Shown here: positions 1-7,708 of the stretch, in pieces | Position numbering within the stretch: the first letter of the stretch is position 1 | Layout of the letters: each line of letters starts with the position of its first letter | DNA from: Desulfobulbus rhabdoformis | GTDB taxonomy: Bacteria > Desulfobacterota > Desulfobulbia > Desulfobulbales > Desulfobulbaceae | Assembly: GCF_016919065.1 (NCBI RefSeq) | Contig: NZ_JAFFQA010000014.1 | Coordinates: 48,038 to 112,037, forward strand | Direction: 5' to 3' | DNA length: 64,000 nucleotides | The notes under the pieces: generated by a model | The model's database searches: none | Told to the model about the DNA's origin: nothing | Seen by the model: only the letters and a program-made list of their open reading frames with translations | Position numbers and translations under genes: made by a program

Positions 1-46
1 TGGTGAACAACCGCTACCTCGCCCTTCAGAACCATAGAATGACAAA

Positions 47-93
47 TCCTGATCCACTGATGTGGTTGGTTGGAAGGAGACAAAACCATGGAG
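47..93. repeat. Left copy of 46-bp imperfect direct repeat (leader plus start codon)
   Basis: This stretch contains CACTGATGTGGTT, an AAGGAG ribosome binding site and CCATGGAG. It matches 6733-6778, the leader and start of the peptidoglycan-binding gene, at most positions. Here the reading frame that begins at 88 stops after seven codons, so it looks like a decapitated paralogous gene start. The two copies bracket the rlpA-istB-TPR-rhs block. Seen by direct comparison; the origin by duplication or insertion is inference. Confidence 0.6.
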
Positions 94-154
94 CCCATGG
101 CCCCTTGGTGATTACCCCTTGATCGGTTACGCTGAAATACATCAAATACAAAAA

Positions 155-619
155 ATGGAATCCTATCTAGTAAAAATATCCGCCTTTTTTCTTCTCTTTT
201 ATATAGCAGGCTGTTCTGCGGTACAACCAGGTTCTGGGAGTAATTGGATTGGTTATACTGAGACTGGCCAAGCATCCTATTACGCGGATAAACAACAAAA
301 TAGAAGAACAGCTAATGGATCCATCTATAAACACAAACTCAAAACAGCTGCACACAAAGACCTGCCGTTCGGTTTAAAAGTAAAAGTAACAAATCTCAAA
401 AACGGCAAAAGTGTCATTGTTATGATTAATGACCGCGGCCCATATATTGAGGGACGAATTATTGATCTTTCAAAAAGTGCGTTTAGGAGTATAGGGAGTA
501 TCTCATCAGGGTTAATTATTGTAAAAATTGAAGTAGTAGATAGAGCACGTGACAAACATGTGTATTCCAGAGCATCCGGCCAGTCAGTCCAGTCGAAGCC
601 GGTCACTGATTCCATTTGA
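155..619 (+). CDS. rlpA: RlpA-like septal/peptidoglycan lytic lipoprotein, 3' end altered by IS21
   Basis: 154-residue lipoprotein of the RlpA family, whose members bind or cleave denuded peptidoglycan at the cell envelope. The start at 155 gives a short signal peptide with the lipobox YIAGC and Cys20 as the lipidated residue; upstream in-frame starts give no sensible N terminus, and the ribosome site is weak. Residues about 38-128 form the double-psi beta-barrel, with the hallmark stretches TANG, TAAHKDLPFG, VTNLKNGKS and INDRGPY followed by GRIIDLS. The last roughly 19 residues (from Val136) appear to be encoded by the terminal repeats of a decayed IS21 element beginning near 559, so the native C terminus is lost. 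The core barrel is intact, so it may still function. No SPOR domain is present, and no cell-division or peptidoglycan gene lies next to it. Confidence 0.8.
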   Translation: MESYLVKISAFFLLFYIAGCSAVQPGSGSNWIGYTETGQASYYADKQQNRRTANGSIYKHKLKTAAHKDLPFGLKVKVTNLKNGKSVIVMINDRGPYIEGRIIDLSKSAFRSIGSISSGLIIVKIEVVDRARDKHVYSRASGQSVQSKPVTDSI

Positions 620-1016
620 TCCCGGCCACCTGTTCCAGTGGTCTCGGCCGGGTGATCGGAGCGAAGCGACGCGGTTGTTATTCCATTACCTCGTTATCGC
701 CATTCAGGTCAAGTTTGCCTTCTTTTTTCTCATTGATTCTCCTTTCAGTTGTATTTTGTGAGCAGTGTGGACCACCGGTCCAGGATGGCGTCTGCCACGG
801 TCGGATCGCCAATTTGTTCATGCCAGTGGTCCACAGGGAGCTGGCTGGTGACAAGGGTGGATTCAAGCCATGACGATCTTCAAGTATCTCTAATAGGTCA
901 TGTCGCTGCTCCTGGACCAGCTGTGTTAAGCCATAGTCATCAAGTACCAGCAGATCGGCTTTAGCAAAGGCTTTCAGGAGCTTTAGGTATCGGCCATCAC
1001 CTTTGGCCAGGTCAAT
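559..1016 (-). mobile_element. Decayed IS21-family element, one end plus 3' part of istB
   Basis: Reading the minus strand, the 3' end of an istB-like gene is followed by about four degenerate units of roughly 23 bases, each with GTGGCCGG- or GTGACCGG-like and TGGAA-like parts (559-660). IS21-family elements carry such terminal tandem repeats. The outer end can be placed at TGTGTATTCC (559), giving the expected TG terminus. The other end is cut off next to the small TPR gene near 1016; no istA and no second terminus are seen. The element therefore survives only as a scar that replaced the 3' end of rlpA. Confidence 0.65.
704..1016 (-). pseudogene. istB: istB-like IS21 ATPase, truncated and frameshifted
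   Basis: The minus strand encodes the C-terminal third of an IstB/DnaA-like transposition helper ATPase. One frame gives LLVLDDYG (the Walker B region) and [14 protein letters not shown]. The next frame gives [15 protein letters not shown] followed by [14 protein letters not shown] third frame restores the family ending [13 protein letters not shown] before a TGA at 704-706. At least two single-base indels (near 865 and near 770) therefore break the frame, and the N-terminal part with Walker A is absent. This is a dead remnant. The identification rests on the recognisable IstB segments in consecutive frames. Confidence 0.75.
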
Positions 1017-1022
1017 TCATGT

Positions 1023-1379
1023 TTATTCCTTCATTAATAAAGCTTTTAATTTGATAGCAGGCCCATAGGTGTTATTCCTTTTAAGAATTGATTCTAAAAT
1101 TTCCACCGCTTCGAAATGACGATCTTTTTGCGCAATCATTTCAGAATATTCTAAGGCAATTTTATCGTTTTTAGGATTCAATAAAAAAGCCTGCTCTAAA
1201 TGGTGTTCTGCTTTGTCTGATTTATCAAAATTACGATAAAGAAGTGAAAGTTTGTGATGAGTTTTAAAATGCTCACCAAGTTCGAGGGATTTTAGATAAT
1301 AAGTTTCTGCTTCTTCCCAATTACCTTTCTTAACACTATCTTCCCCTAGGCAATAATAGTAGTAGCTGTCTTCGGCCAT
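1023..1379 (-). CDS. Small TPR protein, candidate immunity partner of Rhs tip
   Basis: 118-residue soluble protein with three to four tetratricopeptide-like helix pairs (for example GNWEEAETYYLKSLELG and DKAEHHLEQAFLLNPKN). It has no signal peptide and no membrane segment. Its start lies 10 bases after the stop of the toxin-bearing Rhs fragment, so the two are very likely co-transcribed. In polymorphic toxin systems the gene immediately after the toxin tip usually encodes the immunity protein. A TPR scaffold could do this by binding, but no specific immunity family was recognised. The gene ends at the truncated edge of the IS21 remnant, so its stop may lie at a rearrangement junction. The TPR call is firm; the immunity role is inference. 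Confidence 0.7.
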   Translation of the reverse strand: MAEDSYYYYCLGEDSVKKGNWEEAETYYLKSLELGEHFKTHHKLSLLYRNFDKSDKAEHHLEQAFLLNPKNDKIALEYSEMIAQKDRHFEAVEILESILKRNNTYGPAIKLKALLMKE

Positions 1380-1388
1380 TGCATAACT

Positions 1389-2273
1389 CTAATCTTTAAG
1401 ATTCTTTTTTGTGTGTTTTATCAGACGATTGAGGTCTTGTTTTACATCTTTAGGAACCTGAGAAGGTTTTAGAAGCTCTTTACCTTCATGTGTTTTTACC
1501 CAGCCACCTTTTCCATTTAATTTTGCTATTTCATCTTTGCCCTTGTAAACATGTACGTGGAAGCCACCTTCACCTGGGGCAACTTTATTTGTGTCTATTC
1601 TATAATTATATTTGATGTTTCTGAATAAACCAGTGACTCCTTTAGCTGACTTGACAATTTTTGGTAATTTAAACGCCAAATTAGCTACCGAAAGCCCGCC
1701 AGCAACCATTGTTGCATTATCAGCATGATCAAGGAACCCTTTGCTATTAGGCACATCGGTTGATTGCGGCATCATTGCATCAAGTGCAAAGGCTCCTATC
1801 GCAAGCGCAGCAACTACTGCAAACTCCCCGTCCGGATCAACATATTTGTACGGATTATTGAGGCCATAGGCATAGCGATTCAGTCGCTGAGGATTATCAA
1901 GAATCTTCTGATTTGTTTTGCTGGTGAATGCATCAACGGGCCGGACCGGGTCTGGGGTAAGAAACCGCCCAGAAAGGTCATCATAATAGCGCGCGCCGAA
2001 ATAGGAGAGATCGGTTTCCTTGTCTTTTTCCTTACCAGCGAACTTTCTTGTATTCTCCCTGCGCATTGTCGAGGTTTGATACTCGGTGCCAAAAGGATAA
2101 TATGTGACCTCCCACACCTTTCGGCCAGCGGAATCCCACATGGCAACAGGCGTCCCGACATTATTCGTATCGTAATAAAGGACTTCGGCCGCTAGGGGCA
2201 GCGATGTGAAGGACAGCAAAACCACAAGCGCGACAATTTTTATTATCCAGTCTTTCATAAAATCGGTTCTCAT
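1389..2273 (-). CDS. Rhs core end with C-terminal toxin-like tip domain
   Basis: 294 residues. Residues about 6-29 form a hydrophobic segment ending LPLAAE, which could act as a signal peptide if translation starts at 2273 or 2258. The end of the Rhs shell follows: YYDTNNVGTPVAMWDS, GARYYDDLSGRFLTPDP and LNRYAYGLNNPYKYVDPDG, the classical Rhs core boundary. Next comes a hydrophobic pre-toxin stretch, then a unique tip of about 80 residues with GGFHVHVYKGKDEIAKLNGK and a Lys-rich end. The tip matches no family I can name; its paired histidines would suit a nuclease, but that is a guess. The fragment is in the same frame as the larger Rhs gene upstream, separated only by TAA and TGA codons, so it is either a separately translated toxin or the 3' end of a broken gene. 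The TPR gene follows after 10 bases. Confidence 0.8.
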   Translation of the reverse strand: MRTDFMKDWIIKIVALVVLLSFTSLPLAAEVLYYDTNNVGTPVAMWDSAGRKVWEVTYYPFGTEYQTSTMRRENTRKFAGKEKDKETDLSYFGARYYDDLSGRFLTPDPVRPVDAFTSKTNQKILDNPQRLNRYAYGLNNPYKYVDPDGEFAVVAALAIGAFALDAMMPQSTDVPNSKGFLDHADNATMVAGGLSVANLAFKLPKIVKSAKGVTGLFRNIKYNYRIDTNKVAPGEGGFHVHVYKGKDEIAKLNGKGGWVKTHEGKELLKPSQVPKDVKQDLNRLIKHTKKNLKD

Positions 2274-2300
2274 TGTAAGGGTGTCTCTGCAATTTCTAGC

Positions 2301-2477
2301 TCATCTTAGAAGCAATAATTCGTAAATGGGGACCAACTTCTTCGGTAATGCTGAGTTCTTCGTTGATGTTGACGAGCTATCAGCATGGTCACCGACAGAA
2401 TTTGCATCAGCTTCAAATAACTTGTCGTTATCCGAATCGAACTCCACAATCCCTGATGATGCATCTCCCTTAACGTC
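2301..2477 (-). pseudogene. Open in-frame linker between the two Rhs parts
   Basis: After the TAA that ends the large Rhs frame, the same frame continues for 58 sense codons (starting DVKGDASSG, with EFDSDNDKLFEADANSVG and ending IYELLLLR) and stops at TGA, 2301-2303. Nine further sense codons lead to the ATG at 2273. The stretch reads like real protein, acidic and Ser/Asp-rich, and not like random DNA. It suggests the two Rhs parts were once one polypeptide now split by point nonsense mutations. Seen directly; the history is inference. Confidence 0.6.
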
Positions 2478-5400
2478 TTACTTCATGGTTGCCCCCCCTA
2501 AAAGTACGCCTGCGTTAATGGCGGTAGAAACTACGCTGCCTGTCGCCGCTGCTGGCGAAACAGCTTTACCAACTCGCGCCACCAAAATATTGTTGAGGTA
2601 GACGTAATCATATAGATTCTTCCCAGCCCCCGTCATCTCGGAAAGTATATTACCACCGGTATCGTAATAGTAGTGGGTGATTTGGTTATCGGCATTTTTC
2701 CGAACGCGGTTGTTAAACGCATCGTAGCCATACCTCCCAAGCAGCGAAGTGTTTTCTTTGGCTAATATTTGGTTGTTGAAAGGGTCGTAAGTGAGACTGA
2801 GATTACCGATACGGGCAACGTTACCACCATTGTGTTTAACAGGAGTGCTGTTTTCCTTGATCAAACGGTTACTATTGGCATCGAAGGTGTAAGTAGTGGC
2901 TGAAGTCCCGACTCTGAACTTAGTCATATTATCCATGGAATCGTAAGTGTACGCCCCCTCCCCCCAAGGACCGCGAAAAACTCTGAGACGATTGAGGGCA
3001 TCGTAGGTGAAACTCTGGCTGGCCCCAGCCTGCCAATATTGAGTCAAATTTCCTCTTTCGTCATACCCGAACCTGAGGCGATATTGAGGGGGGCCACAAT
3101 TCAAGATATTTCGGCGTCTGTCCCAATTGTAAGTGAGCGTTTGCCCGTTTGTTCGCGTGTAATCTTTCAAAAGCCCAATTCTAGGCGCAGTGGTATGATA
3201 ATGGATGTTGCCCACCCAACCGCCAAACCCTGAAATTCGAGTCACTTGATTAAGGGCGTTATAAGCGTAATTGACGATGGTGCCTGAAGGATAGGTAATC
3301 CGGGTAAGATTGTCATTGCCGTCATAATGATAGGCTACCTTTTTTGTCACACCGTGAATGTTTGACGAAACTCCGAGTACTCTGTCGGCGGCGTCATAGG
3401 AATACGTGATGGTAACGTTGGGCGATGAGGCCTTTAAGATGTTATTGTTGCGATCATAGGTGAAATTCTGGTAATAAGGTCCGGATCGTCTTGAGGTTAG
3501 TCGAGAGAGTGCATCATAGGCGTAGTTAACGGTCTTGCCACTTTCTATTTTTTGCTTAAGATTGCCGAGGTTATCTCGAGCCGTGTAGGATGTTGTCCCG
3601 CTTTCTGGATGAAACTCACTTGTAAGGAAATTTTTAGAATCATACCTAAATATCCTTTTTAATTTATCTTTTCGTATAGCGACGATACTTCCTAAAACAT
3701 TATAATCATAATATGTGTATTTTTTTTGAGCATCTTGAACAGAGATAAGGAATTTTTCATCTGGATTTGCAAAAAAGCTATATTTAAAAAATGATGATCT
3801 TCCAGACTCATCAATAATTGAAAAATTTGAATCGTCTGTATATTGATACGTTACTTCATTGTTATCTTTATGAGCTATTCTTGAAATCCTTCCGAGGCTA
3901 TCGAAATATATATCATCACCAATATTTGATATACTGTAATCGACCTGTCCGTTTGCCCTGTAAATATTTTTTGTTTCTACTCCAAGTGAGTTGGTTTTTT
4001 TCCAGGATCGCCCCAGACCATCATAATGGGTTGATTCTGAAAAGCCACCCCTCTTTTGCACTTTCTCTGTCAAGAACCCATTAGTCAGTTTATAGGTAAT
4101 TGTTGTCGGTTTTCCTATGGGGGGAGTAATCTTGACAAGCCTCATATTATCATCATAATCATAGTGGGTAGTGAATCCCCTCCCATTCGTTTCACTTTTC
4201 ACGGTTCCATCCCAATTAATATCTCTAGTAACGGCATAAAGACCGTTATCAATTTTATTAACTGATCCATTAGACCAATTATAATTGGTCACTTTATTAT
4301 TAGCATTCGTAATACTCGCAATATTTGAATTTTGATCATATGTATATGATGTCTTCACACCATATTTAATGATCTGCCGCAACTTACCAATAAATTCGCC
4401 ACTATCATAGTAAAAATATTTTATTGAAAAATTTCTAGGTGTATCATCACCTCCTTTGATGGTTAAATTTTCAACAAACCCTTTCACCATGTTATCTGTA
4501 ATATTTTTCCAAAATGTTCGGGTGATCGTCCTGGTAGCCAATCCTGACTCTTCTATTTTTCCAACATTTCCATATTCATCAAAATCACTAAAATTTTTAG
4601 TATAGACAGTGCCATTCTTCGTCACCACTTCTTCCAATAAAACAGGAACAAACACATCATCATCGCCACATGTTGACTGAACGATATATCTATATGTTGA
4701 TATTTTTTCAGGTAATTTTGACCAAGTGTATTCAGTTGTCTCTTCAAACCCGTTATCATTTACTATCTTTGCCTGCTGGAGACCATATTTGTAGCACTCT
4801 CCACTTTTAGAACTTTTAAATCCAAAATATCTATATTCTTCAGTTCTATTATCAGAATCTGTAATTATTGTATAATCATACTCCCCGCTTTCATAATTAT
4901 ATTCATATTCCCATGAAAACACATGATCATTATCAGTAACTGTTTTATTAGTGAGACTAATCTGACCTTTAGCTGTACAAAAATCTACTCTCTTATACAC
5001 CCAATGGAACGTATAATCGCACACACCTCCATAAGGAGTTGTAACAGTTTTTATAATATATTTTGGAGATGTAGTATATTCATACTCCCACTTCTCTCCT
5101 GTGGGATAGCTAACCGTTTCAAGCCCTATATTATTACTGGTATATGTATATGAAATAAATTTTTTATCAAAATCACCCCATGATATAGAAGAAATTCTAT
5201 ACGTATTGGGAAAATATTCAAAATTTACACATTTTTCTTCTCCTGAATTTCTATAAATCACTTGGTCAAGTTTATGCGATCTTGGAAGGTATGTAATTTC
5301 AATTACATTTCCTCCTTTTTCTATTTTCGTTGCATAATACCAACCCGACCCACTACTTTTTTCAAAAATAAATTTTGTTCCATCGGTTAATGTTAATGTT

Positions 5401-5663
5401 CTGTTGCTACCAGAAGAAAGACATACTCTCCAAAAATCTTTAGTAATGTAATCATAGCTAGAGCCACCTTCCATTTTATACGCGACACTTTTGGTTCCGT
5501 CCGGCAGAGCAACCTCTACCCTGGAATTTTTTACATGAAGGCTCCCAAACGTAATATCCCAACCTTTACCCAGCGACGATTGAAAACCAGGCGTATAACT
5601 TGTTATCCTATCGGTATTATACGTTCTAAATATTTTAAGATCTAACCCACCGTCACCAGGCAA
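2478..5663 (-). CDS. Rhs/YD-repeat shell protein, central part of interrupted gene
   Basis: About 1061 residues of YD repeats (for example YDYDDNMRLVKITPP, YDALSRLTSR, YDAFNNRVRK), which build the beta-cage that encloses Rhs toxins. The N terminus PGDGGLDLKIFRTYN is typical of the start of an Rhs shell. The frame stays open upstream to a TAA at 5736-5738. Beyond that stop lies an in-frame signal peptide, so the gene carries a nonsense codon. The first start after it is a TTG at 5663 with GAGG seven bases upstream, which could allow re-initiation. The 3' end is TAA (2478-2480) after LLGGATMK, but the same frame then stays open for 58 codons to a TGA. The upstream half is visibly AT-richer than the downstream half, suggesting a mosaic or acquired gene. 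Confidence 0.8.
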   Translation of the reverse strand: MPGDGGLDLKIFRTYNTDRITSYTPGFQSSLGKGWDITFGSLHVKNSRVEVALPDGTKSVAYKMEGGSSYDYITKDFWRVCLSSGSNRTLTLTDGTKFIFEKSSGSGWYYATKIEKGGNVIEITYLPRSHKLDQVIYRNSGEEKCVNFEYFPNTYRISSISWGDFDKKFISYTYTSNNIGLETVSYPTGEKWEYEYTTSPKYIIKTVTTPYGGVCDYTFHWVYKRVDFCTAKGQISLTNKTVTDNDHVFSWEYEYNYESGEYDYTIITDSDNRTEEYRYFGFKSSKSGECYKYGLQQAKIVNDNGFEETTEYTWSKLPEKISTYRYIVQSTCGDDDVFVPVLLEEVVTKNGTVYTKNFSDFDEYGNVGKIEESGLATRTITRTFWKNITDNMVKGFVENLTIKGGDDTPRNFSIKYFYYDSGEFIGKLRQIIKYGVKTSYTYDQNSNIASITNANNKVTNYNWSNGSVNKIDNGLYAVTRDINWDGTVKSETNGRGFTTHYDYDDNMRLVKITPPIGKPTTITYKLTNGFLTEKVQKRGGFSESTHYDGLGRSWKKTNSLGVETKNIYRANGQVDYSISNIGDDIYFDSLGRISRIAHKDNNEVTYQYTDDSNFSIIDESGRSSFFKYSFFANPDEKFLISVQDAQKKYTYYDYNVLGSIVAIRKDKLKRIFRYDSKNFLTSEFHPESGTTSYTARDNLGNLKQKIESGKTVNYAYDALSRLTSRRSGPYYQNFTYDRNNNILKASSPNVTITYSYDAADRVLGVSSNIHGVTKKVAYHYDGNDNLTRITYPSGTIVNYAYNALNQVTRISGFGGWVGNIHYHTTAPRIGLLKDYTRTNGQTLTYNWDRRRNILNCGPPQYRLRFGYDERGNLTQYWQAGASQSFTYDALNRLRVFRGPWGEGAYTYDSMDNMTKFRVGTSATTYTFDANSNRLIKENSTPVKHNGGNVARIGNLSLTYDPFNNQILAKENTSLLGRYGYDAFNNRVRKNADNQITHYYYDTGGNILSEMTGAGKNLYDYVYLNNILVARVGKAVSPAAATGSVVSTAINAGVLLGGATMK

Positions 5664-5735
5664 AACTAAATCCTCATGAGTGAGAACTACACTACCATTG
5701 AAAAGATCTATTTTTTCATTCTGCGCATGAACTGG

Positions 5736-5873
5736 TTATCGAAAAGTGATTTGACCTGAACCAATCACACTTTTATCTTCATCATCCGCCGCAAAAGAGG
5801 TAGTTATTGCAGTAAATATTAATAATAAAATTACAATAAATTTATTTACACCTGATACTAAGCACTCATTCAT
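5736..5873 (-). pseudogene. Signal-peptide fragment at 5' end of the Rhs gene
   Basis: An ATG at 5873 with GGTGG nearby opens a 45-codon frame. It encodes a Sec signal peptide (hydrophobic core VNKFIVILLLIFTAITT, cleavage site after SFA) and a short acidic stretch ending QITFR, then TAA at codon 46. The frame is identical to that of the Rhs shell downstream, which resumes directly with PVHAQNEKIDLFNGSVVLTHED. The simplest reading is one secreted Rhs protein with a nonsense mutation just after the signal peptide. A sequencing error is a less likely alternative, because TAA would need a base substitution and not an indel. Confidence 0.7.
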
Positions 5874-6732
5874 AAAACCACCTATCTTTATTTAATAACT
5901 CAATATTAAAAATTAACACATAGCACACATGTATCCTAAAAAGGATAAAATATATAGTATTAAAATTACGATCAAACATACAGTTTAACAATAGTTAATC
6001 TCCTCACAAGCGCTTCTTATGAAAGAAGAATACAATATTCCTTTGCAGTAAAAATTATTTTTTATAAAAAATTTACTGCAAGCATACAACATAGACACAC
6101 ATATTACCAAATATTATAATAAATACTACCGCACACGCTGAAAAATATACAGTATAGTTATAATAACTAACCAATATCATTCAACATACACAACAAAATT
6201 ACACCATATCATCTAAAGCAATAACAGAGAACAACACTTTTCTAGATAAATAATTTTAAAAAATCAAAACAAACAATTAAAAATATCTCTTAAAGAAGAT
6301 ATTAATAAACGAAAAAATGTACAGAGAATACACATGACGTTGTTTATGTAGATTTTATTTAACGTTTTTTACCGTTAGGTATAGTTACCTAATGGCACGA
6401 TATTGATATATATTTTTTCAACATTACAAAACAGGTTACAACACTGATGTCAATACAATAAAATTGTATATTATCTTTCATATCCTGAAGACGTTGAAAA
6501 CAGTGGCGTCTAAAATTTTTTTTTAAAATCTCGCCTCTGTTAACTGGCAATGCGCTTTTTTTCTTAAGAGGATATAATCTGCCCATTATCGATGTAACAC
6601 TGGTTCATCCGATGTTTATGGCAAACTGCTTGCGCGATACTCCATGCAGACGGCTGCATGGGGGACGAAGACTCTTTGTATAGTAGCCAGCCTTTAAATC
6701 CCATAACTATCGGATTCCCCCCGTTTACTCGT
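5874..6732. other. AT-rich intergenic leader, no convincing gene
   Basis: About 860 bases, markedly AT-rich up to about 6380, between the divergent rhs and peptidoglycan-binding genes. A 65-codon minus-strand frame at 6389-6586 (Lys/Arg-rich start, GRLYPLKKKSALP) has no ribosome site or family match and is not called. Two hairpins are visible: TTAGGTA-TAGT-TACCTAA at 6375-6392, and CCATGCAG-ACGG-CTGCATGG at about 6639-6658. The first could be an operator. The stretch most likely holds promoters for both flanking genes. Confidence 0.5.
6375..6392. repeat. Inverted repeat, possible operator or hairpin
   Basis: A perfect 7-base inverted repeat TTAGGTA/TACCTAA around TAGT, extendable by CCG/TGG with one G-T pair. 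It lies in the AT-rich gap between divergent genes. Its role is unknown. Confidence 0.35.
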
Positions 6733-6778
6733 TCCTATCCCACTGATGTGGTTAGTCCGAAGGAGCCAATCCATGGAG
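6733..6778. repeat. Right copy of 46-bp imperfect direct repeat
   Basis: This copy includes the AAGGAG ribosome site and ATG of the downstream gene. It is very similar to 47-93. Together the two copies bracket the Rhs block. Confidence 0.6.
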
Positions 6779-7558
6779 AAAATTACTTGTCCCCTCAAGA
6801 AAGGCGATAAAGGTTCGGCTATAGTCAATCTTCAGGATGCCTTACTCGTTATGCTTGATCGGAAGGTAATTACACCGATCAGCTCACGTATACTTCTTGT
6901 TTGGAAAACCGGGTTGGCATCCGAGCGATCAAGCCAGACCTACGGGACTGCTACCTTCTCGATAGTGAAGAAATTCCAAGAAGATCACTCCCTGAAACCA
7001 GATGGTGTTATTGGCCAGCAAACGATGGTTGCCATAAATAGGCTACTGGATAAATGGGGGCTGCTTGAACAGAACACTGAACCCGAGTCCTCACCATACA
7101 AGGTACAGGGCCATGTTAAACAGGCGGATGGTCGTCGTTACGTTGGAGGTTTGGTGCGCGTATTTGATAAGGATTTGCGCCATGAGCAGTTACTGGGTAA
7201 AGGCCGTACCGACCGTCAAGGGTTCTACGTAATTGGTTATACCAAGGATCAATTCAGCCGAGCTGAAAAACATCAGGCTGATCTATTGGTGCGGGTTTAT
7301 TCGGCTGGAGGAAGTTTGTTGGCGGAATCTGACATTATGTTTAATGCACAAACGGAAGCAATTGTTGATCTGGTGATAAACAGTGTGGAGCCGGAAGGAT
7401 TTGAACACGCACGTCTTCTGGCTGAAATATCACCGTTATTGGAGGGGGTACCTCTAGAGCAACTAACACCTGAAGATATTGCTTTTCTAAGCGGCGAAAC
7501 CGGCCTGGATAGTGTTCTTATCGCTGATCTGGTTGCCGCCGCAAAGCTGGAGGGATAA
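6773..7558 (+). CDS. Peptidoglycan-binding and Tc-toxin-like N-terminal protein
   Basis: 261 residues. The ATG at 6773 follows AAGGAG at good spacing. Residues about 5-90 are a PG_binding_1-like domain (LKKGDKGSAIVNLQDALL, FQEDHSLKPDGVIGQQT). Residues about 105-195 are a transthyretin/carboxypeptidase-regulatory-like beta-sandwich (VQGHVKQADGRRYVGGLVRV, FDKDLRHEQLLGKGRTD, DLLVRVYSAGG). The C terminus has the helical segment LLEGVPLEQLTPEDIAFLSG followed by ETGLD, typical of the N-terminal region of large Tc-toxin A-like (neuraminidase-like domain) proteins. Those are usually ten times longer; here a TAA ends the gene at once, so it is either a stand-alone adaptor or a truncated TcA relative. 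It lies 150 bases before a hydrolase gene in the same direction. No export signal is present. Confidence 0.75.
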   Translation: MEKITCPLKKGDKGSAIVNLQDALLVMLDRKVITPISSRILLVWKTGLASERSSQTYGTATFSIVKKFQEDHSLKPDGVIGQQTMVAINRLLDKWGLLEQNTEPESSPYKVQGHVKQADGRRYVGGLVRVFDKDLRHEQLLGKGRTDRQGFYVIGYTKDQFSRAEKHQADLLVRVYSAGGSLLAESDIMFNAQTEAIVDLVINSVEPEGFEHARLLAEISPLLEGVPLEQLTPEDIAFLSGETGLDSVLIADLVAAAKLEG

Positions 7559-7708
7559 GGAACACGCACAGACACGTAGCGTGTCCAATTCAGCCAACGT
7601 AAAAAATACTCTCGGCTGCATGCTCACGGATTCATGAAAATATCCAGAAGACAGCTGATCTAGCTTGTGGCAGCTCCAAATATAATTCGCACGATTCAAG
7701 GAGGAGTT

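Noticed and set aside
2301..2303. In-frame TGA in the Rhs frame as a selenocysteine codon, since a tRNA-Sec is present.
   Set aside because: The two other interruptions are TAA, the context is a linker, and no SECIS-like hairpin follows. Nonsense mutation is simpler.
6389..6586. 65-codon minus-strand frame in the AT-rich leader.
   Set aside because: No ribosome site, no family match, and composition explained by the local AT bias.
6611..6690. GGCAAAC followed by a hairpin and GGGGGACGAAGAC, resembling the c-di-GMP-I (GEMM) riboswitch.
   Set aside because: The spacing between the first motif and the hairpin is too long, GGACGCAAAGCC is not matched, and the conserved 3' part is not visible. 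A covariance search would decide.
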